Origin: DATKZB01 sp035528235
Lineage (GTDB): Bacteria > Planctomycetota > Phycisphaerae > FEN-1346
Direction: 5' to 3'
DNA length: 54,610 nucleotides
NCBI GenBank assembly: GCA_035528235.1
Contig: DATKZB010000305.1
Location: 1-54,610, forward strand
This document shows, piece by piece, positions 49,221 through 54,610 of this stretch. Numbering within the stretch: the stretch's first letter is position 1; every line of letters begins with the position of its first letter. Position numbers and translations under genes: made by a program. Below the pieces are notes generated by a model. That model saw nothing but the letters and a program-made list of their open reading frames with translations. It had not been told where the DNA came from and made no database searches.

Positions 49221-50348
49221 GTGGACGCCGTCGAGCGGCTCCGGAGGATGTTCGAGGGCGGGCCGGTGGACCACCTGGTCCGCCGGCCGTTCGGTTACTT
49301 TCCGCAGACGTTCGAGCGGTGGCGGCGCGAGGGCATGCCCGACGACGTGGGCGAGTGGGGACCGCGGTTCGACGAGTACTTCGGTTTCGACCCCGAGGTC
49401 TGGATGGGCCCGTGCCTGGACCTGGGCTGGTGCGAGGCCCCGGTCTGGCCGCGATACGAGGAGAAACTCCTCCGGACCGAAGGCCGGCACGAGGTCGTCC
49501 AGGACCACGTCGGGCGGCACGTGGTCTTCCCCATCGGCCAGCGCCAGCAGGTCATGCCGACGTACGTCCGGCACGCCGTGGCGTCGCGCCAGGACTGGGA
49601 GCGCGACGTGGCCCCGCGCCTCGACCCCGAGACGCCCGAGCGATGGGGCGGCTACGCGGAGAAGGTCGCGGCGAATCGCGCGCGGCTGGCCCGGGGCGAG
49701 GCCCTCCACACGGCCAGTGTCATCGGCGGATATATGTATCTGCGGAGCCTCGTGGGACCGACGGAACTGCTGTACCTCTTCTACGACGATCCGGACCTGG
49801 TGCACGCCATGATGCGGGCCTGGCGGCAGATGATGGTCACGTGCCTGGCGCGCGTCCAGGCCGACGTGGGCCCGTACTTTCGCCTCTACCTGGCCGAGGA
49901 CATCTGCTACAACCACGGGCCGCTCATCTCGCCCGACATGATGCGCCGCTTTCTGCTGCCCTATTACCGCGACCTCTTCGAGGAACTCCGCCGCGGCCAG
50001 CGCGAGACGCTTCATTTCGAGATCGACACCGACGGCCAATGCATGGGCGTCATCGACGTGTACCGCGAGGTGGGCGTCACGGCGATGAGCCCGTTCGAGG
50101 TGGCCTCGGGCTGCGACGTCGTGGAGGCAGGGCGGCGGTGGCCCGAGTTGCACATCCGGGGCGGCATCGACAAACGCATCCTGGCCGCCGGACCCGAGGC
50201 CATCGACCGGATGCTCGAGCGCATCCTGCCCGCCATGGTCCAGCGCGGCCGGTACATCCCCTGCGCGGACCACGCCGTGCCCGACGACGTGTCGCTGGCC
50301 AGTTACCTGCATTACCGCCAGCGGGTCCGGGAACTGGCCCACGGATGA
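49221..50348 (+). CDS. Uroporphyrinogen decarboxylase family protein
   Basis: 375 aa from GTG 49221 (GAGGAGA eight bases upstream); the open frame before it is non-coding. The protein has the UroD/MtaA-type barrel: an N-terminal VERLRRMFEGGPVDHLVRRPFGYFP, a middle GPTELLYLFYDDPDLVHAMMR, then YLAEDICYNHGPLISPDMMRRFLLPYYRDLFE. The C-terminal LHFEIDTDGQCMGVIDVYREVGVTAMSPFE leads into LHIRGGIDKRILAAG. Members outside haem synthesis are usually corrinoid-linked methyltransferases or of unknown role, and are very abundant in Planctomycetota. No other haem genes are near, so I do not call it hemE. Confidence 0.85.
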   Translation: MDAVERLRRMFEGGPVDHLVRRPFGYFPQTFERWRREGMPDDVGEWGPRFDEYFGFDPEVWMGPCLDLGWCEAPVWPRYEEKLLRTEGRHEVVQDHVGRHVVFPIGQRQQVMPTYVRHAVASRQDWERDVAPRLDPETPERWGGYAEKVAANRARLARGEALHTASVIGGYMYLRSLVGPTELLYLFYDDPDLVHAMMRAWRQMMVTCLARVQADVGPYFRLYLAEDICYNHGPLISPDMMRRFLLPYYRDLFEELRRGQRETLHFEIDTDGQCMGVIDVYREVGVTAMSPFEVASGCDVVEAGRRWPELHIRGGIDKRILAAGPEAIDRMLERILPAMVQRGRYIPCADHAVPDDVSLASYLHYRQRVRELAHG

Positions 50349-50466
50349 AGGAGAGGCGGGGGGCCCCTTGGCTCTCCCCGCCTCTGTGACGCGGCCGGGA
50401 AACCCCTCACCCGTACCGCGTTTGCTAACGGCATCGTGAAGCGGTGCGGCGCTTCACCCTGATCGT

Positions 50467-50796
50467 TCAATGACTATGCGGAACGATTCGGCCCGTCGCC
50501 GGGTCGAACACGTAGGGTTTTCCGTACGGGCACTTCGGCAGGGCGCCTCGCAGGTCCGGGTCGCGGGCGACCATCTGTTTGAACTCGGCCGTGTCGGCCG
50601 GGGTCCATCCACTGTGCCGGTCGGCATAGAACCGTATCTTGCGGTCGAGCAGTTCCACGTTAGCCCGGCACTGCGCGGCCCGGGTGTCGGCCGAGTACAC
50701 GATCGAAGGAATCACGACGGCCGCCAGCAGTCCAAGGATCAGCACGCAGAACAGCATCTCGGGCAGCGGGACGCCGCTTTCCTTCCGATGAGCCAT
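50467..50796 (-). CDS. Short pseudopilin with an atypical prepilin leader
   Basis: 109 aa. The leader MAHRKESG is followed by VPLPEMLFCVLILGLLAAVVIPSIVY. Gly at -1 and Glu at +5 are kept, but +1 is Val instead of Phe and two Pro residues sit in the first five positions, which is unusual for an assembling pilin. The remaining part is short (NVELLDRKIRFYADRHSGWTPADTAEF, then KCPYGKPYVFDPATGRI), with the CPxGxPYxxD end seen in small GspG-like pseudopilins of Planctomycetota. It is probably membrane-anchored. No secretion genes are adjacent. Confidence 0.82.
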   Translation of the reverse strand: MAHRKESGVPLPEMLFCVLILGLLAAVVIPSIVYSADTRAAQCRANVELLDRKIRFYADRHSGWTPADTAEFKQMVARDPDLRGALPKCPYGKPYVFDPATGRIVPHSH

Positions 50797-51261
50797 GATC
50801 TATCCCTGCGCATCCACGGGTGCGCACCCGTTGCTGGGCGACTTATCTGTGGAGCGGCGGCCGGTGCTGCCGGCGCCTTAGGGGAGGCGCCGCCGTACCG
50901 CGTGTGCGCAGAGACCGTCAGGACGTGCGGGGCGATTCGTCGTCCAGCCCCGCCGGCCCATCGAGGGCCTCGTCCGGAGGGAGTATCGACATGAAAGGCG
51001 GGTCGACTTTAGCACTACAACCGGGCGGCGTTAATCGCAAAAAACTCAAGGGCGCCGCGAGCGGCCGGCTGGGTCAAGCCCGACGGCACGCAGGCCCCGG
51101 GGCGGCCTGTGCGCGGCTCGGGATCGCCCCATGGAGCAGACCGGCCGAAGCGCAAGTCCTTTCAAGACAAGGTCTTACCTTACTCGAAACGCATGGTGGA
51201 AACCCCCGTAGGGGCGGCGGGTGATGGCTCGTCCAGCCGTGGCCGCGACCTGGCGCCCGGC
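50797..51261. other. Intergenic region between the pseudopilin and rho genes
   Basis: 465 bases, leader of the pseudopilin gene and trailer of rho (both on the minus strand). Palindromes seen are ACGGGTGCGCACCCGT (50818-50833), GGCGCCT/AGGCGCC (about 50873-50893) and CCCCGTAGGGG near 51208. A possible short plus-strand ORF at 50991 is listed separately. I could not recognise a known structured RNA. Confidence 0.4.
50991..51224 (+). CDS. Possible small ORF of 77 residues
   Basis: ATG 50991 is preceded at seven bases by a strong GGAGGGAG. The product is basic (KKLKGAASGRLGQARRH) without recognisable domain or membrane segment, and the frame's GC pattern is not clearly coding. It runs antisense to the rho-pseudopilin gap. 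It is listed only because of the good ribosome-binding site. Confidence 0.2.
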   Translation: MKGGSTLALQPGGVNRKKLKGAASGRLGQARRHAGPGAACARLGIAPWSRPAEAQVLSRQGLTLLETHGGNPRRGGG

Positions 51262-52386
51262 TTACGCCGACGGCGTCATGGCGGCCAGGAGTTCGCGGTT
51301 CGAAGGATACTTGGCCATGACCCCGAGGAGCGATTCGAGGGCCTCGATGGGCTTCGACCCGGCCAGGCGCCGCCGGATGAGGTACCGCTTCTGGAGCTCC
51401 GCGGGCGAGACCAGCCGCTCCTCTTTCCGCGTGCCGGAGGCCAGCACGTCCATGGCGGGCCAGAGCCGCCGCTCGGACAACTCGCGGTTCAGGATGATCT
51501 CCATGTTGCCGGTGCCCTTGAACTCCTGGAAGATGAGTTCGTCCATGCGGCTGCCGGTGTCGACGAGGCAGGTGGCGACGACGGTCAGGCTGCCGCCGCC
51601 CTCGATGTTGCGGGCGCTGCCGAACAGGCGTTTGGGTTCCTCGAGGGCCCGGATGTCGACGCCGCCCGACATGGTCCGCCCGCTCGAAGGCACGGCCTTG
51701 TTGAACGCCCGGCCCAGGCGGGTCAGGCTGTCGAGGAACAGGACCACGTCGCGCCCGAACTCGACCTCGGCCTTGGCCTTGGCGAACGCCATCCGCGACA
51801 GCCGCACGTGCTGCTCCACGTCCTGGTCGTTCGACGAGGCCAGAACCTCGGCCCCGGTGGAGCGGCGGAAGTGCGTGACCTCCTCCGGACGCTCGTCAAT
51901 CAGGACCACCATGAGCGTCACGTCCGGGTAGTTCTCGTGGACGCCGGCGGCCATCTGTTCGAGTATGATGGTCTTGCCGGCGCGTGGCGGCGAGACGATA
52001 AGGCCCCGCTGGCCCTTGCCGATGGGCGTCAGGAGGTCGAGGATCCGCGTCGTCACCGGCTCCGGGCCGGTCTCGAGCCACAGCGCCTCCTCCGGGTCGA
52101 TGACCGTCAACCGGTCGAACGGCACGCGTGCGGCATACTCCTCGGGCGTGTGGCCGCAGATGCCCGTCACGGTGGCCAACTGAAGGCCGCGGCCCTTCTT
52201 GTCGCGCTGGGTGGGACCCTCGACCGGCAGGCCGGTCCGGAGGCGGTACTTGGCTACCACGGCGGGCGGCACGAAGACGTCGCTCCGCTCGGGCCGGAAG
52301 TCTCGGGCCGCATGCCGCAGGAACCCGTACCCTTTGTCCTGAATTTCCAAAACGCCAGACGCCGTGCCCTGCTCGGCTTGTGCCAT
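51262..52386 (-). CDS. rho: Transcription termination factor Rho
   Basis: 374 aa from ATG 52386; the open frame upstream to 52470 lacks a ribosome-binding site. Rho is a hexameric RNA-dependent ATPase/helicase that ends transcription. The cold-shock-like RNA-binding domain is near the N-terminus (SGVLEIQDKGYGFLR, about 10-24). The ATPase core has Walker A SPPRAGKT (about 145) and Walker B VVLFLDSLTRLGRAFN, followed by the Q- and R-loop regions. It lacks the N-terminal helix bundle and any insertion, so it is shorter than the ~419-aa E. coli protein. A promoter-like sequence lies about 75 bases upstream. Confidence 0.97.
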   Translation of the reverse strand: MAQAEQGTASGVLEIQDKGYGFLRHAARDFRPERSDVFVPPAVVAKYRLRTGLPVEGPTQRDKKGRGLQLATVTGICGHTPEEYAARVPFDRLTVIDPEEALWLETGPEPVTTRILDLLTPIGKGQRGLIVSPPRAGKTIILEQMAAGVHENYPDVTLMVVLIDERPEEVTHFRRSTGAEVLASSNDQDVEQHVRLSRMAFAKAKAEVEFGRDVVLFLDSLTRLGRAFNKAVPSSGRTMSGGVDIRALEEPKRLFGSARNIEGGGSLTVVATCLVDTGSRMDELIFQEFKGTGNMEIILNRELSERRLWPAMDVLASGTRKEERLVSPAELQKRYLIRRRLAGSKPIEALESLLGVMAKYPSNRELLAAMTPSA

Positions 52387-52465
52387 GCTGCCCCCATAAA
52401 GGCGGTGATGCCGGCAATAACTGCCGGGCAGAAAAAGGGGATCTGCGAGAACCTGGAACACCCTA

Positions 52466-52493
52466 AGCATACACCGAGTTCAGCCAATGTCCA
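52466..52493 (-). promoter_or_regulatory. Possible promoter of rho
   Basis: On the minus strand, TGGACA (52488-52493), a 16-base spacer and TATGCT (52466-52471). Transcription would begin near 52459, giving a leader of about 70 bases that is GC-poor compared with the genes. rho genes are often autoregulated through such leaders. Confidence 0.45.
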
Positions 52494-52594
52494 CCCTAAA
52501 AATCGCCCGCCGGCGAACGGATTATCGTACCCCGGCTGCAGCGCCGGCGGCCGGCCGGCCGACGGGACGAAACACGCCAAGGGGTGTCAAGGGG

Positions 52595-52623
52595 TTGCAT
52601 TGGCCCACCCCGGCCGATACAAT
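52595..52623 (+). promoter_or_regulatory. Sigma-70-type promoter of the tRNA cluster
   Basis: TTGCAT (52595-52600), a 17-base spacer and TACAAT (52618-52623), placing the start about 7 bases before tRNA-Lys. It can serve all three tRNA genes. Confidence 0.7.
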
Positions 52624-52637
52624 ACCGGGCCGCAGAG

Positions 52638-52714
52638 GGGGGAGTAGCTCAGTCTGGTAGAGCAACGGCCTTTTAAGCCGTGGGCCGAGGGTTCGAATCC
52701 CTCCTCCCTCACCA
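52638..52714 (+). tRNA. tRNA-Lys (anticodon TTT)
   Basis: Full cloverleaf: acceptor GGGGGAG/CTCCCTC with one G-U, D-arm GCTC/GAGC, anticodon stem ACGGC/GCCGT with loop CTTTTAA, T-arm GAGGG/CCCTC with TTCGAAT. Discriminator A is followed by an encoded CCA at 52712-52714. Confidence 0.97.
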
Positions 52715-52740
52715 TGTAATCTGACAACTGAATACGGCGT

Positions 52741-52815
52741 GGCCCCATCGTCCAGTGGTTAGGACACGGCCCTTTCAAGGCCGCGACACGGGTTCGAGTC
52801 CCGTTGGGGTCACCA
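52741..52815 (+). tRNA. tRNA-Glu (anticodon TTC)
   Basis: Acceptor GGCCCCA/TGGGGTC, anticodon loop CTTTCAA giving TTC, T-arm ACGGG/CCCGT with TTCGAGT, and CCA encoded at 52813-52815. It is nearly identical to the second tRNA-Glu at 53132. Confidence 0.97.
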
Positions 52816-52868
52816 AGAAGATCCTCGATTTCCGATCGGCGATTTTCGATTGGCCGTTTCGGATCTGA

Positions 52869-53015
52869 GATCTCAGATTGTCGATTGACGATCTTCGGCC
52901 GGCGGTCTCGGATCTGAGATTTCAGATTTTCGATTGGCGATCTTCGGTTGGTGGTCTTGGATCTGAGATTTCAGATTTTCGATTGGCGATCTTCGGTTGG
53001 TGGTCTTGGGTGCCG
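52869..53015 (+). repeat. Three tandem 49-bp repeats between the tRNA-Glu genes
   Basis: Units at 52869-52917, 52918-52966 and 52967-53015. Each starts GATTTCAGATT (first copy GATCTCAGATT) and continues CGATTGGCGATCTTCGG. The second and third are identical apart from the last bases; the first is diverged. Much less GC-rich than the rest of the window. Confidence 0.9.
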
Positions 53016-53040
53016 AGAAAGGCCCCGGCCCGGGCCATCC

Positions 53041-53121
53041 GAAATCTGAAGTCCGCAATCTGCAATCTGAAATCTGCAATCTGAGATCTGCAATCTGAGA
53101 TCTGCAATCTGCAATCTGAAA
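53041..53121 (+). repeat. Short tandem repeat array of GCAATCTGARATCT units
   Basis: About five 14-base units, with some 7-base half units, of GCAATCTGAAATCT or GCAATCTGAGATCT. Read on the minus strand they contain the same CAGATT hexamers as the 49-bp repeats, so the two arrays face each other around a GC-rich centre (53016-53040). Confidence 0.85.
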
Positions 53122-53131
53122 TGCCGTTTCT

Positions 53132-53206
53132 GGCCCCATCGTCCAGCGGTTAGGACACGGCCCTCTCAAGGCCGGGACACGGGTTCGAGTCCCGTTGGGG
53201 TCACCA
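53132..53206 (+). tRNA. tRNA-Glu (anticodon CTC)
   Basis: Same acceptor, D- and T-arms as the TTC isoacceptor; anticodon loop CTCTCAA gives CTC. CCA is encoded at 53204-53206. It differs from 52741-52815 at only a few positions, suggesting duplication followed by an anticodon change. Confidence 0.97.
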
Positions 53207-53353
53207 CCATACACGGGGACTGCGGCCGGCGCCGCCGTCCCCTCTCTCTTCCCGCATCACGTGCCACGGATTGCTCGCAATCCGTGATAAATGTAGGGCG
53301 GGTGCTCCGCACCCACCGTCCGCAGTTGTCCACGGCCAGCAAGCAACCGCGGC

Positions 53354-53374
53354 GGGGCGCGCCCCACCCTACGT
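53354..53374. repeat. GGGGCGCGCCCC palindrome at the stop of the ferredoxin oxidoreductase gene
   Basis: Shares ACGTA(G/A)GGTGGGGCGCGCCCC with the element after the sulfatase gene at 39236. The TAG stop at 53369-53371 lies within the shared part. A related GTAGGGCGGGTG palindrome is at about 53292-53318. Confidence 0.75.
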
Positions 53375-54184
53375 GGCCGCGAACTGCGAGACGAGCGTGC
53401 CCTTGGCCAGCACGCCCAACTGCGACTCGAAACTCGGGCGCTTCGAGCGGTAAATCACCCCGATGGGAATCTCGTCGCCCCACGCAAGCGCCAACTCCAG
53501 CGCCCGGGCCCGGTCGTACGGGTCGTGGTCCTCGGGCACCGGCCGCACGCGGTCTTTGTACCACTTGAACGTATTCACCCTGTTGAATGAGATGCACGGC
53601 TGGAGGATGTCCAGCAGCACCGTGCCGCCCGTGTGCTTCAGGGCCTCGACCATCATGGCCACCAGGTGCTCGGCCGCGCCCGAGAACGACCGCATGACCA
53701 GCGAGCAGTCCTCGACGACCGCCAGCGCCAGCGGCTGCACGGGCCGGGCCAGGACGCCGTGCGTCTGAATCTTCGTGACGAACCCCAGGTCGGACGTCGG
53801 CGACGCCTGCCCTTTCGTCAGCCCGTAGACCTGGTTGTTATGGACAAACATCTTCAGGCCGATATTCCGCCGCAGCGTGTGCAGGAAGTGGTTACCGCCC
53901 TCGCCGTACATGTCGCCGTCGCCGCTCGTGACAACGACCTCCAGGTCGTGGTTGGCCAGTTTGATGCCGGTGGCGGCGGGCAGCGCCCGGCCGTGCAGTC
54001 CGTTGAAGACGTTGGCCCGCGTGTAATGCGGCGTCTTGGCGGCCTGGCCGATGCCTGAGACGAGGACGAGTTTCGCGCGGTCGACGCCGGCCGCCTCAAT
54101 GGCCCGGTCGAGCGCCTTGAGGATGGCGACGTTGCCGCACCCGGGACACCACGCCGGCCGATTGTCGCTAGGCGGGTTGATCAC
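53369..54184 (-). CDS. 2-oxoacid:ferredoxin oxidoreductase, beta subunit
   Basis: 271 aa from GTG 54184, whose GTGA overlaps the stop of the alpha subunit gene (4 bases), so the subunits are co-translated. The beta subunit binds thiamine diphosphate and a 4Fe-4S cluster. Visible are WCPGCGN at about 12-18, SGIGQAAKTPHY, NGLHGRALPAATGIKLA, and the TPP motif GDGDMYGEGGNHFLH at about 89-103, followed by NNQVYGLTKGQASPT. This fits KorB/PorB-type enzymes that oxidise 2-oxoglutarate or pyruvate to the acyl-CoA with reduction of ferredoxin, typical of anaerobic metabolism. The substrate cannot be told from the beta subunit alone. Its stop codon lies in a repeat. Confidence 0.93.
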   Translation of the reverse strand: MINPPSDNRPAWCPGCGNVAILKALDRAIEAAGVDRAKLVLVSGIGQAAKTPHYTRANVFNGLHGRALPAATGIKLANHDLEVVVTSGDGDMYGEGGNHFLHTLRRNIGLKMFVHNNQVYGLTKGQASPTSDLGFVTKIQTHGVLARPVQPLALAVVEDCSLVMRSFSGAAEHLVAMMVEALKHTGGTVLLDILQPCISFNRVNTFKWYKDRVRPVPEDHDPYDRARALELALAWGDEIPIGVIYRSKRPSFESQLGVLAKGTLVSQFAAT

Positions 54185-54610
54185 CCCAGGATCCTTTCGG
54201 CAATGGCCTCGCCCGTAAAGGGCAGGCCGTCGTATTGGAGCAGCAACTCGGCATCGTGCGGCACGCCCACCTGCCGCAGGAGCGCCGCCAACTGGCCGGT
54301 GGCGTTGCCCTCGACGACGATGATCCGCTCGGGCCGCGCGGCACCATCGCCCTCCAGACCCATCGCCCGCCGCGCGGCCGCCGCATCGAGCGGCCAGACC
54401 TGAGCGAAGTGCAGCATCGCCGCCTTCGTGCCGCGCGCCGCCAACCGGTCGACCGCCTCGCGGCACGGCCCGTAGGTCGAGCCCCAACACACGAGCAGCA
54501 CCGGCGCGTCGGGGGGACCGTAGCGCTCGGGCGCGAGCGCCTCGGCCGTCATGGGCCCGAGTTTGGCCAGGCGCTTGTCCTGGAGACGCACGCGGACCTG
54601 GAGGTCCTCG
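54181..54610 (-). CDS. 2-oxoacid:ferredoxin oxidoreductase, alpha subunit, C-terminal part
   Basis: The 5' end lies beyond the window; about 142 C-terminal residues are visible. They contain a Rossmann-like domain typical of the end of KorA/PorA alpha subunits: VLLVCWGSTYGPCREAVDRL, FAQVWPLD, ERIIVVEGNATGQLAALLRQ and a final YDGLPFTGEAIAERIL. The gene is joined to the beta subunit by a 4-base overlap. The VVEGNATGQLA motif is especially characteristic of the fused gamma-alpha form of 2-oxoacid:acceptor oxidoreductases. Confidence 0.9.
   Translation of the reverse strand, partial: EDLQVRVRLQDKRLAKLGPMTAEALAPERYGPPDAPVLLVCWGSTYGPCREAVDRLAARGTKAAMLHFAQVWPLDAAAARRAMGLEGDGAARPERIIVVEGNATGQLAALLRQVGVPHDAELLLQYDGLPFTGEAIAERILG

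Noticed and set aside
50797..51261. A riboswitch or RNase P RNA between rho and the pseudopilin gene
   Set aside because: Several palindromes are present, but I found none of the conserved cores of known classes.
52869..53121. CRISPR array
   Set aside because: The repeats are directly adjacent with no unique spacers, and no cas genes are present.

Overview
The window is very GC-rich DNA from what is most likely a member of the Planctomycetota, probably Phycisphaerae-like and known from an assembled genome. This is inferred from gene content: secreted sulfatases, DUF4091 and DUF5696 proteins, Tat-exported Gfo/Idh/MocA oxidoreductases, orphan pseudopilins, a CHASE2-cyclase with a FecR partner, YdjY-domain and zinc-ribbon membrane proteins. 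No rRNA, prophage, insertion sequence or CRISPR array was seen.

Layout. 1-11.8 kb: zinc-ribbon membrane protein, ChbG-like deacetylase, metallophosphoesterase, DUF4091 protein, Tat-exported oxidoreductase, and a glycoside hydrolase-DUF5696 fusion gene now broken into three pieces. 12-17 kb: LamG-like lipoprotein, GH38 alpha-mannosidase between two inverted copies of a two-hairpin repeat, and a secreted protein whose N-terminus lies in the repeat. 17-21.9 kb: secreted gluzincin, membrane protein, pseudopilin, internally deleted tagaturonate-epimerase-like gene, iolB. 21.9-28 kb: an active HtrA coupled to a lipoprotein that looks like an HtrA without its catalytic triad, diverging from a large secreted protein. 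28-33.4 kb: STAS protein, a secreted protein/FecR/CHASE2-cyclase operon, and a candidate small RNA. 33.6-41.4 kb, all on the minus strand: YdjY protein, small GspF-like membrane protein, GH27, GH29, a collapsed sulfatase remnant, an intact sulfatase and an ACT protein. 41.5-46 kb: PhoD-like phosphatase coupled to a polyferredoxin, then a less GC-rich PD-(D/E)XK nuclease pair. 46-54.6 kb is more housekeeping: purD, radical SAM/SPASM, UroD-family protein, second pseudopilin, rho, three tRNAs (Lys, Glu, Glu) and 2-oxoacid:ferredoxin oxidoreductase subunits running off the right edge.

The metabolic theme is breakdown of complex, fucosylated, sulfated and mannose- or galactose-containing glycans and uronate or inositol-type sugars. 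The least expected feature is the intergenic DNA. It is filled with several families of perfect hairpins, often in fixed-spacing pairs. Within a family the stem sequences differ between copies but both arms change together, while loops and tails stay constant. Some copies supply the stop codons of neighbouring genes. Two genes (a sulfatase and a UxaE-like epimerase) look like large internal deletions that kept their ends.
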